Shown here: one piece after another, positions 1 through 6,183 of the stretch
How positions within the stretch are numbered: position 1 is the first letter of the stretch
Layout: every line of letters starts with the position of its first letter
Virus record (IMG/VR): IMGVR_UViG_3300024346_000617
Span: 1-21,146 of that record
Reading direction: 5' to 3' (one strand)
From: a virus
Length of the DNA: 21,146 nt
Translations under genes and position numbers: made by a program
The notes under the pieces: model-generated
The model's database searches: none
What the model saw: the letters and a program-made list of their open reading frames with translations, nothing else
What the model was told of the DNA's origin: nothing

Positions 1-1577
1 TTTTGGCTTCCAGAAAGAGAAGTCGTAGAATATGTTCCGCCATTTGGTAGTGGAGTAGTCGATAGGTCTTTATATCCAACAACAGAAGCTGTTCCGTTAA
101 GGTTAAAGTAGTATATTTGGCCAGCTGATATGCCAGAAGGCCCCTGCGCTCCGGAAGTTCCGCTTGTTCCGTTGGTTCCATTCGAGCCAGTCGCTCCTGC
201 TGCTCCATTTATTCCGCTGGTTCCAGAGGTTCCATTCGAGCCAGTCGCGCCATTTGCGCCGGCTAATCCATCTACGCCAGAAGTTCCGCTTGTGCCGCTT
301 TTTGTAAGCGCGCCTTGTATAGCATACCAGCTGTTGTATTCTCCTGAGCCATAGCTTTCTATAATGCTAAAACCAAGCGCAAAAGGGCTGTCGTTTACGC
401 TAGATATAATGCCGACCATATAGTTGTTAAAATCTATGACGCCATTTGCGAATATAGTCCAAGGCTGGCCCGCTGGTATTAAATAAAAGCTTGAAGTCGA
501 GCCATTATATGAATATAGGTCTGTAAGATAGAAGTTATCAGAACCTGGCCCTACAATGCTTGCTGTTCCGTTGGCATATGTTCTGCTTATCTGGTTAGCG
601 CCATTAAGGCCTGAAGTTCCAGAGGTTCCGTTTGAGCCAGTCGCTCCTGCTGCTCCATTTGCGCCGCTTGTTCCAGAGGTTCCATTGCTTCCGCTAACCC
701 CAGAAGAGCCTTGCGCTCCGCTAGTTCCAGAAGTTCCATTTACTCCGCTTGTTCCAGAGGTTCCGCTTGTTCCAATAGCTATCATAGAAGCTTTTGACAC
801 TCTAACTATGTCGCCGCTAGCGCTTCTTGCCAAAAGGTCGTCAGTTATCGCGTCAAGCGCTGGCATATTGCCTATAGAAACGGTTCCGCCAGCAGATATA
901 GATAGTCGTTTGGCAGCAGTCGCGAGCGGCCCAGTTCTAAAATCTATAGATTCTGCTACTATATGTGTTTTGTTAGCGCTGTATAGGAATCCGCAGTTTC
1001 TTAAATAAGCCGCGCTATATCCGCTGTTGGCCCAGTTCAGCGAAAGGGCATTCGCGTATAAGCCATTTGTATAGTCGCCGTCAGTGGCATCTCCAAGCGC
1101 GACGACGCTCGCGAGGGCTCCGCTGCCAGTATTTGTATTTGACGCAATATATCCAACAGCGCCGTTTATAGACTTTTCTGTCAAAAATCCATTCGTAGAG
1201 GCTGTAGCAAGAAGCCTTGTTCCTTGGTATTCGTCTATGGTGTATTGCGATAAGACTCCAGATGCCGCTAGGTTTGCGAGTATAAAATCGATGTTGGTGT
1301 TTATCTCTGCGATAGCCGCGTTTATCAATATATTGTTTGAGTTGTAGTCGGATAAGCTAACTAGGTTATCGAGAGCCGATTGTAGCCCGGCAACATCGCT
1401 TATTTGGAATGGCGGCTGCGCGAGGCTATCGAGAGCGCTTTGTATAGCCAATATATCGGCTTCTAAAGTTGTTGAGATTGAAGAAAGTTCTGTGAAATTA
1501 TCGTTGCATATAATCATCGCATTCCTCAGCTTATCGCCTAGGCCGTCGTTCGGGGTTGATACATTTATATTTGTCAT
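1..1577 (-). CDS. Collagen-like tail fibre protein (3' end outside window)
   Basis: Probable fibre or receptor-binding protein at the tail tip. The frame is open from the ATG at 1577 to the left edge (525 codons), so the C-terminus is missing. Residues 1-32 form a small module (NVSTPNDGLGDKLRNA...NDNFTEL) that closely matches the start of the upstream gene product and resembles an attachment module common in phage fibre proteins. Residues about 33-110 look helical. Two collagen-like Gly-X-Y runs follow, at residues 269-328 (20 triplets) and 428-481 (18 triplets), rich in GTS, GAN, GAT and GSN. A segment of about 100 residues separates them. Each run is followed by a short similar stretch (NGTASIVG and NGTASVVG), which suggests a repeated run-plus-cap unit. 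The ATG overlaps the previous stop as TAATG, so translation is probably coupled. Collagen-like triplets are typical of trimeric fibres. The fibre role is inferred from architecture and position, and the receptor is unknown. Confidence 0.8.
   Translation of the reverse strand, partial: MTNINVSTPNDGLGDKLRNAMIICNDNFTELSSISTTLEADILAIQSALDSLAQPPFQISDVAGLQSALDNLVSLSDYNSNNILINAAIAEINTNIDFILANLAASGVLSQYTIDEYQGTRLLATASTNGFLTEKSINGAVGYIASNTNTGSGALASVVALGDATDGDYTNGLYANALSLNWANSGYSAAYLRNCGFLYSANKTHIVAESIDFRTGPLATAAKRLSISAGGTVSIGNMPALDAITDDLLARSASGDIVRVSKASMIAIGTSGTSGTSGVNGTSGTSGAQGSSGVSGSNGTSGTSGANGAAGATGSNGTSGTSGLNGANQISRTYANGTASIVGPGSDNFYLTDLYSYNGSTSSFYLIPAGQPWTIFANGVIDFNNYMVGIISSVNDSPFALGFSIIESYGSGEYNSWYAIQGALTKSGTSGTSGVDGLAGANGATGSNGTSGTSGINGAAGATGSNGTNGTSGTSGAQGPSGISAGQIYYFNLNGTASVVGYKDLSTTPLPNGGTYSTTSLSGSQ
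135..296 (-). repeat. Collagen-like Gly-X-Y run 2 (18 triplets)
   Basis: Eighteen Gly-X-Y triplets encode residues 428-481 of the same fibre protein. The composition is nearly the same as run 1, and several triplet blocks are shared in order (GAT GSN GTS GTS, then a GxN triplet), so one run probably arose by duplication of the other. Run 2 ends at GPS before a non-repetitive segment. Confidence 0.9.
594..773 (-). repeat. Collagen-like Gly-X-Y run 1 (20 triplets)
   Basis: Twenty consecutive Gly-X-Y codon triplets encode residues 269-328 of the fibre protein, dominated by GTS with GVN, GAQ, GSS, GAN, GAA, GAT and GSN. The 9-nt periodicity is visible directly and creates spurious Pro/Val-rich frames on the other strand. 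Such tracts are recombination-prone and can change length between relatives. Confidence 0.9.
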
Positions 1578-1918
1578 TATAGATTTCCTATGATTTCGTA
1601 TAGCTCTGCTATGGCCGCAGATTGAGACGCAATAATAGCGTTCATCGAGCTTATTGTTATATTCTGGTTTGATATGAGAGTATTTATCGCCATTATTTGC
1701 CCGTTTATAGAGGTTATGCTAGCATCTTGCGTCGTATTTTTTGCTTCAACAGCGTCCATTCTAGTATCTAGGCCTGATATGGATGAGTTTAATCCTATAA
1801 CGGCAGCATCTAGGTCATCGAAAATCTCTACAAAGTTTGCGTTTGTTATGATAAACGCATTTCTCAGTACATCCCCGGTTCCGTCGTCTGGGACTGTTCC
1901 TACATTTACTTGAGTCAT
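1577..1918 (-). CDS. Short fibre / coiled-coil tail protein
   Basis: A 113-residue protein starting with an attachment-like module (residues 2-34: VNVGTVPDDGTGDVLRNAF...NFVEIFDDL) nearly identical in pattern to that of the next gene. Residues about 35-113 form a predicted long helix with regular hydrophobic spacing (many I, L and V every 3-4 residues, few prolines), consistent with a trimeric coiled coil. It lacks a receptor-binding head, so it may be a linker, a short fibre or a chaperone-like partner of the long fibre. The ATG overlaps the upstream 39-codon ORF by ATGA, and its stop overlaps the next start by TAATG, so the three ORFs are probably translated from one message. The fibre association is inferred from the shared module and the position. 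Confidence 0.75.
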   Translation of the reverse strand: MTQVNVGTVPDDGTGDVLRNAFIITNANFVEIFDDLDAAVIGLNSSISGLDTRMDAVEAKNTTQDASITSINGQIMAINTLISNQNITISSMNAIIASQSAAIAELYEIIGNL

Positions 1919-2034
1919 TTTTTGTCTTCTTCTTTTTTGTCTTCGGATTTCTCCTTTTCTAGCTTGATGATATATATATCAAGCTTGGCTAGCCATTCTT
2001 TTTTAATCTTGTAATCTCCCCTCTTCTTCTTCAT
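1915..2034 (-). CDS. Small Lys/Glu-rich hypothetical protein (39 aa)
   Basis: A short frame of 39 codons from the ATG at 2034 to a TGA that overlaps the next ATG (ATGA). The product is highly charged: MKKKRGDYKIKKEWLAKL at the start, then a Lys/Glu/Asp-rich helical tail. I do not recognise a family. Support comes from tight packing between two genes, the ATGA coupling and the lack of any other explanation for the gap. Against it, the start codon overlaps the conserved GTCTTAAA element; if that element is a promoter -10, transcripts starting there would miss this ATG and the ORF would need read-through from upstream. Confidence 0.5.
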   Translation of the reverse strand: MKKKRGDYKIKKEWLAKLDIYIIKLEKEKSEDKKEEDKK

Positions 2035-2059
2035 TTAAGACCGATAATTCTTTTTTGTT
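2034..2059 (-). promoter_or_regulatory. Conserved AACAAAA/GTCTTAAA element, copy a (fibre unit)
   Basis: On the minus strand AACAAAA begins at 2059 and GTCTTAAA occupies 2041-2034, with 18 nt from AAC to GTC. It lies just after the stop of the connector gene and before the fibre genes. The spacing matches an ECF-type -35/-10 pair. The final A of GTCTTAAA is the A of the ATG of the 39-codon ORF. Confidence 0.6.
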
Positions 2060-2060
2060 T

Positions 2061-2579
2061 TTAGCATCTTCTAACCCTAGGCAAGACCCATCCACCAACA
2101 TTTACTATGCGGTCGCTGGTTTTTATTGTCATGCTATATTCTGGTATAGAAGGGCCATTTACTCTAATCCATTCTCTATAATCTCTTTCGTAGTCTCTAT
2201 AAAGCCCACGTGATGCCTGTGCTAAAAAGTCGACCTCTTCTTTTGATATAGAATCCGCATCTGGTGTTTTTGATTTTGTGATGCCGTTGTTTGACACAAG
2301 GTAAGCCCCAGAACGCAAGAATATATCAGCTGAGCCATGAATAAGCATTGGCTTAATATAGTCGTTGTATAGCTCTAGATAGAGACCAGTGAAGCCTGCT
2401 GAACCATTTCCAGCTAAGTAGTCGTTGGTCATCTTAGTATATAGAGGTATGCCAAGCAGCTTTCTAATCATTGTCTCCTGACATGCTTTTACAGCCGGCA
2501 ATAATCTGTCTATATCGACATTCCCACCAATGATTGTGTTTTTTGTGATGTCGTTCGTTTGTAATAGTATAATAGCCAT
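2061..2579 (-). CDS. Head-tail connector-like protein
   Basis: A 172-residue protein directly downstream of the portal gene (10-nt gap). It resembles a conserved Bacteroidota phage family, possibly the one named DUF6712, that typically sits beside portal and capsid genes. The recalled signature includes an N-terminal 'inDitkNTiigGNVDidrllpav', then a 'qeTmIrklLGipLYtkm' helix, and an aromatic, charged helix (residues about 124-140, RGLYRDYERDYREW). The fold is probably mostly helical, as in head-tail adaptors. The end differs from what I remember of the family: residues 150-172 add a beta-like tail finishing GGWVLPRVRRC. A role at the portal-tail joint is inferred from position and size; family membership is from memory. 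Confidence 0.6.
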   Translation of the reverse strand: MAIILLQTNDITKNTIIGGNVDIDRLLPAVKACQETMIRKLLGIPLYTKMTNDYLAGNGSAGFTGLYLELYNDYIKPMLIHGSADIFLRSGAYLVSNNGITKSKTPDADSISKEEVDFLAQASRGLYRDYERDYREWIRVNGPSIPEYSMTIKTSDRIVNVGGWVLPRVRRC

Positions 2580-2589
2580 AGTTTTTTAT

Positions 2590-4026
2590 TTATTTTAATG
2601 AACCCCCTCGTGAGTATCTAACGCCGTCTAAAAGTTGGCTGACGGCCGCTCCAACGCTTGGTGTTTTTCCTACGAACCAAGAACCCCACCTATTCGCGCC
2701 TTGTGTTCGGCATATTCCTGCGCCGTTTAGTATTGCCTGAAATAAAGAAAAGTTTATGTCATAGTATGTGTATATATCGCCTGAGTTAAATTGTATCGTC
2801 ATATCTCTTGTTTCATCTTCGTATAGTATCTTCTTTACATTAGAACTTTCCGGTGTTGAACGCCATTTTTTTAGTTCTACCTCGCCAACGAGTTCGTCGA
2901 ACTCTTCTTTTGACATTGCTACTGGTGCCACTACTGGCTCGACCACTGGCACGACCGGTTCTTCTTTAACAACGAGTTCCTCGAAATCCTTAAAGTATAG
3001 TTCTGGGGTAGTTCCACCATAGGCGAGTATATTTTCTAGTCCATCAATAAATATCTCCCTAAAAGGCTTGATTTGGCTTCTGTATAAGGTCTTTAAGGCA
3101 ACTGTCATTTCGTCTGCGTTGTTTCCTAATCCGCCTCCATCTTTTATCCCAAATAGAATAGGATTTACAACTTTATGCGCCATTAAAATCTTGTCTCTCG
3201 CCTCAGTGGATAGCCATTCGTATTGGTTATATGCGTCTGCTATCACAATCTGCTCCACTGTTGTCGCATTTTCTTTATTATCATTTACTGATATAATGAC
3301 CGTTCCTGCATTTGTTGTGCCAGTAGTTTTGGCTAATATGCTTCTTTCAGCTTCTTCTTGTTCTTCTGGTGTATCAAAGCCTTGGTTTATATTTACTATC
3401 GTTCCGGCTGAAAACTTGTTCTTTACGTGGCAATTGTAGAAGTTTGATAACTCTTCTTCTAGGTCGCAATATTGTAGTGCTGACTGATAGTCTGGTAGTG
3501 AATATATAGGCTCACAAGAAGGGGTTCTTACAAAAGCAATCTCAGTTTCTTTGCCAGATGTGGTTCCGAAAGCAGGAACAAGGGCAGGTCTGTATTTTGT
3601 TTGGTATCTCCAATCAAAACTGTACCAGAAGTTTTCTATGGGGTCTGTGATGTCTAATGGTCTATCTACTGCTATTTGCTTTACTGGAATATGGTATAGT
3701 TTTGCTATGTTTTTTCTATCTTTTGTATAAACAACCTGCAAAGTATATTGCCCATGCATCTTTAAGTCTTTTATTGCGAGCCTAACATCGTTTTTTGATA
3801 TAATGCTGTTTATGTCTATATTGGCTTGTAACCCTTCTCCATAGATATACGAGCAATAAGCATCGATAACTGCGTTGTTTGTCGGAGAACCGATATATCT
3901 TTCTTCTACATACTGATAGTAGGAGTTGTTTTGACCATGTGTTAAATATTTCCCGGTGTTTGTAAGGACTATTCTTTCGTCTGGCCTAACATAGTTGTTT
4001 AGTTCAAATGCTTGTATTTTTTTCAT
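2590..4026 (-). CDS. Portal protein with C-terminal KTSC-like domain
   Basis: The probable dodecameric portal through which DNA enters and leaves the head. Residues 30-350 show the pattern of portals in Bacteroidota phages: an N-terminal YYQYVEERYIGSPTNNAVIDAY segment, a central beta-rich part, and a helical segment with ARDKILMAHKVVNPILFGI (277-294) and GLGNNADEM (299-307), followed by SQIKPFREIFIDGLENIL (317-334). A Pro/Val-rich linker (residues 351-371, repeated PVV and PVVEP) joins a C-terminal part. There, residues about 393-467 (ILYEDETRDMTIQFNSGDIYTYYD...) resemble a KTSC domain, a small beta fold found in phage and bacterial proteins. The leader is A/T-rich (aaacaaataaaATG) with no Shine-Dalgarno. 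The portal lies downstream of the capsid gene, the reverse of the common order. Confidence 0.8.
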   Translation of the reverse strand: MKKIQAFELNNYVRPDERIVLTNTGKYLTHGQNNSYYQYVEERYIGSPTNNAVIDAYCSYIYGEGLQANIDINSIISKNDVRLAIKDLKMHGQYTLQVVYTKDRKNIAKLYHIPVKQIAVDRPLDITDPIENFWYSFDWRYQTKYRPALVPAFGTTSGKETEIAFVRTPSCEPIYSLPDYQSALQYCDLEEELSNFYNCHVKNKFSAGTIVNINQGFDTPEEQEEAERSILAKTTGTTNAGTVIISVNDNKENATTVEQIVIADAYNQYEWLSTEARDKILMAHKVVNPILFGIKDGGGLGNNADEMTVALKTLYRSQIKPFREIFIDGLENILAYGGTTPELYFKDFEELVVKEEPVVPVVEPVVAPVAMSKEEFDELVGEVELKKWRSTPESSNVKKILYEDETRDMTIQFNSGDIYTYYDINFSLFQAILNGAGICRTQGANRWGSWFVGKTPSVGAAVSQLLDGVRYSRGGSLK

Positions 4027-4035
4027 TTTATTTGT

Positions 4036-4440
4036 TTATATTTGTATAACGCTGTTCGTCATTGTAAGCAATCTGTAGTTTTGTAAGTCATTGCTTGTAG
4101 TTACATATGCCTTTGTTCTATATATAATAGTTTCATCTGTCTTTCTGACCGTAACCTCGTAGTTTTCTCCGTCATTAAACCCGAAGTTGCTATAATATAT
4201 TCTCATTTTACCGTTGAATATGGTTGTTGGTGTTGATGTCCGAGTGGTTACCTGAGTAAGCTCATTCCAGAAGTCCATATAAGCCTCTGCTGGATATTCA
4301 GATGGGATTATTTCCATAAAAAGCGAGCTTGTTCCACCAGTAGTCATATCGACTGTGATGTGCGTGTTGTCTACCGATATAATCGTTGTGTCGACTGTGA
4401 AAGATAGAAAGCCTATATCATCTACATTGATAATTTTCAT
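4036..4440 (-). CDS. Small beta-rich hypothetical virion protein
   Basis: A 134-residue protein that I do not recognise by name. It is rich in Thr, Val, Ile and aromatic residues with almost no charged helix, suggesting a beta-sandwich. The pattern FMEIIPSEYPAEAYMDFWNEL followed by beta strands and NYRLLTMTNSVIQI is compatible with a minor virion protein. It is the first gene after the terminator and structured region at 4441-4680 and carries a conserved GTCTTAAA element 17 nt before its ATG, so it probably opens a transcription unit with the portal (gap 9 nt) and connector. It could be a head decoration, connector or tail protein. Confidence that it is a gene is high; its function is unknown. 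Confidence 0.65.
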   Translation of the reverse strand: MKIINVDDIGFLSFTVDTTIISVDNTHITVDMTTGGTSSLFMEIIPSEYPAEAYMDFWNELTQVTTRTSTPTTIFNGKMRIYYSNFGFNDGENYEVTVRKTDETIIYRTKAYVTTSNDLQNYRLLTMTNSVIQI

Positions 4441-4457
4441 TGCTTTTGTTTATTTAT

Positions 4458-4484
4458 TTTAAGACAGAAGTTTATGTTTTTGTT
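4458..4484 (-). promoter_or_regulatory. Conserved AACAAAA/GTCTTAAA element, copy b (portal unit)
   Basis: AACAAAA begins at 4484 and GTCTTAAA covers 4465-4458 on the minus strand (19 nt from AAC to GTC, one more than in the other copies). It follows the terminator at 4615-4649 and the inverted repeat at 4496-4608, and sits 17 nt before the ATG at 4440, separated by an A/T-rich leader (ataaataaacaaaagca). A new transcription start after a terminator makes promoter function especially plausible here. Confidence 0.65.
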
Positions 4485-4495
4485 TTTAATATATC

Positions 4496-4608
4496 AAAAC
4501 GCGAAGAGCTAGGGCTCACGCTACGAGTGCGTATGTGTATATAATATATACTATATCATTATATTGTCCCTCGCTTTTGAGCAGTAGCCAGCCCTAGCGT
4601 GGCGTTTT
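4496..4608. other. Nested inverted repeats in non-coding DNA
   Basis: An imperfect long inverted repeat: AAAACGC (4496-4502) pairs with GCGTTTT (4602-4608), and GCTAGGGCT (4508-4516) pairs with AGCCCTAGC (4590-4598). Near its centre is a 15-nt palindrome, GTATATAATATATAC (4537-4551). No ORF of note crosses it. It could be a protein-binding or replication site, a structured RNA made on the minus strand, or an extended terminator structure. Confidence 0.6.
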
Positions 4609-4614
4609 AAATAA

Positions 4615-4649
4615 GAAACCCCCATCTAAAAAAAGTAGATAGGGGTTTC
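4615..4649 (-). terminator. Rho-independent-like terminator after the tail-tube gene
   Basis: GAAACCCC and ATCTA pair with TAGAT and GGGGTTTC around a 7-nt loop, with a single C/A mismatch: about 13 bp of stem. It lies 31 nt past the stop of 4681-5217. On the minus strand it is followed by TTATTTA, a short and imperfect U-tract. It would end the protease-capsid-tube message before the portal unit begins. Confidence 0.75.
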
Positions 4650-4680
4650 ATCTGTTGCTCCGCCAGGAGCTATATAGAGA

Positions 4681-5217
4681 TTAAATAGTCGCCGGAGAAA
4701 CCAATGCGTTTAATGCAGTTACTGCCGCAGGCTCTAAGTAGTAGATAGGCTCTGGTTCAGTTCCAACCGCAGTCAGAGTGTATCCGTTTAATGAGTCTAA
4801 TGTTCCACCTACTCCGTTCGCCGAGCTAACCTCGCAACCGTGGTTTTTTCCTAAAAGAACTACTTGTCCAGTGTTAAGTTCTACAAAGACCAAAGGCCGC
4901 CCATATATCATCATTTTCACTTGGTATTCTTTAAGCTTGTCGATTTTCGTCAAGATAAAAGTAAGAGTTTGAGTATACAGAGTCGTTCCGTTGTCTCTTG
5001 AAGAGGCGCTAGTCTGAGCTAAAGTATTCCCTGAGTTTTTAAGCTCATATTTATATACGACCGATAAGCTTCCTAATCCGCTAATAATATGTCCAGCATC
5101 TGTTGAAGACGCAGTCATTCCGTAGTTTTCGTAGTTTGCTAAATATACAGCCCTGTATCCGGACACTGCGTTCTTGCATTCAAGCTCGAGCATTCCTTTT
5201 GTAATATCACATGCCAT
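4681..5217 (-). CDS. Putative major tail tube protein
   Basis: A 178-residue protein immediately after the capsid gene. Its pattern (MACDITKGMLELECKNAVSG, then YLANYENYG, then SSRDNGTTLYTQTLTFIL, then IYGRPLVFVE and a GYTLTAVGTE end) matches an abundant Bacteroidota phage structural family that I recall as a tail-tube-like protein. The all-beta composition with a glycine-rich C-terminal part fits a tube subunit. Codon use resembles that of the capsid gene (Ile mostly ATT/ATC), which suggests high expression. A hairpin precedes it at 5244-5265 and a terminator follows at 4615-4649, so it is the last gene of the capsid unit. The tube role is from memory and position; a head decoration protein is the main alternative. 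Confidence 0.6.
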   Translation of the reverse strand: MACDITKGMLELECKNAVSGYRAVYLANYENYGMTASSTDAGHIISGLGSLSVVYKYELKNSGNTLAQTSASSRDNGTTLYTQTLTFILTKIDKLKEYQVKMMIYGRPLVFVELNTGQVVLLGKNHGCEVSSANGVGGTLDSLNGYTLTAVGTEPEPIYYLEPAAVTALNALVSPATI

Positions 5218-5243
5218 GTTTTATTTATTTATTTTTATATAAA

Positions 5244-5265
5244 GCGCCTAACTTTCGCCAGGCGC
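5244..5265 (-). terminator. Hairpin between capsid and tail-tube genes
   Basis: GCGCCT (5244-5249) pairs with AGGCGC (5260-5265) around a 10-nt loop. On the minus strand it begins 11 nt after the capsid stop and is followed by TTTATATAAAAA, only weakly U-rich. It could be a partial terminator or a 3'-end stabilising hairpin that sets the capsid-to-tube ratio. Full termination is unlikely unless another promoter serves the tube gene, and none is visible. Confidence 0.5.
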
Positions 5266-5276
5266 ATTATTTTTTA

Positions 5277-6173
5277 TTATGCTAAGTAAGCTACGATTTC
5301 TGGTCCGTAAGTATATCCTACTCCACCAGTGAAAACTACTTTTGTTCTGATGTTACCATCTAATCTGTCTTGGTCATCAGAAAGAAGAACTTCATTCGTA
5401 TCTGATTGCAAGCCTGTTAAGAAACCAATGTTTCTAACTCTATATACCAAGATAGTCTTAGCAGGTAGAGATGCTACGCTTTGTAGTGGCCATCCTGCAT
5501 ATGCTGGTTCTAGTTTGTCAGCCCCAGTGTTGAATCCTTGTCCAGAAAGCGCTTGTGAAGCATATCTTGCTACGTCGTTTGAAACAACCCATACAAGGTC
5601 AGATTCTCCTTCGATTTCAGGAAGAACACTTGCATATACTCTATCAAGCTCAGCATAGATGTTCGCTTTTGATAAAGAAGCAGAAGCAGTCAATAAGACA
5701 ACTCCAGAAGAAGCAGTAGCGAACTGTCTTAAAAGACCGTCGAATTGGTTTGTAGTTCCATTTCCGTTCCAGATTTGGTAATCTACTTTTGCCGCCATGT
5801 TGTCTACGATAGCTCCAAGAATAGCTGTTTGGAAGTCAGCAGGAATATCGTTGTTTGCTGCGAACAATCCTTGAACTTGTGCTTGGAAAGTTGCGTAGAA
5901 CTTGTCTTTACAAAGTTCGTGTTGGATTTGGTATTTTTTTACAATAACCTCTTTTTCAGTATATGCTACTGTTCCAGTTGGGTCCCATCCACAAGCATAA
6001 GCAGATATATCGCCAGTGTAAGCGATTTTTGGAAGAAAACCTGAACCAATCACGTTTGGAATAACAGTGATAAGCCCTTTGTTAATAGTGTCTGCTTTCT
6101 TGAAAGCCGCCACAAAAATCTCGCCAGCAAGTGTACCAGCGTAATTCGTAGTTACATTTAATGTTGTAGCCAT
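5277..6173 (-). CDS. Major capsid protein
   Basis: A 298-residue protein that forms the icosahedral shell. It fits the pattern of HK97-fold capsid proteins of Bacteroidota phages: N-terminal MATTLNVTTNYAGTLAGEIF, a long helical segment (about 100-140), GLLRQFATA (146-154), a conserved 'DLVWVVSNDVARYASQAL' strand-helix, and a C-terminal 'GFLTGLQSDTNEVLLSD...VVFTGGVGYTYGPEIVAYLA'. It follows the protease-scaffold gene by 10 nt, the usual pairing. There is no cleavable N-terminal delta domain within it, so scaffolding is probably supplied by the protease fusion. By hand count about 1 of 19 Ile codons is ATA, far lower than in neighbouring genes, consistent with strong expression. The A-rich leader has no Shine-Dalgarno. 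Confidence 0.85.
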   Translation of the reverse strand: MATTLNVTTNYAGTLAGEIFVAAFKKADTINKGLITVIPNVIGSGFLPKIAYTGDISAYACGWDPTGTVAYTEKEVIVKKYQIQHELCKDKFYATFQAQVQGLFAANNDIPADFQTAILGAIVDNMAAKVDYQIWNGNGTTNQFDGLLRQFATASSGVVLLTASASLSKANIYAELDRVYASVLPEIEGESDLVWVVSNDVARYASQALSGQGFNTGADKLEPAYAGWPLQSVASLPAKTILVYRVRNIGFLTGLQSDTNEVLLSDDQDRLDGNIRTKVVFTGGVGYTYGPEIVAYLA

Positions 6174-6183
6174 GTTTTTTAAA

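Noticed and set aside
130-1008. Plus-strand frames rich in Pro, Val and Glu (PEVPLVP repeats)
   Set aside because: They are the complement of the collagen-like Gly-X-Y codons of the minus-strand fibre gene, with no plausible start context or plus-strand neighbours.
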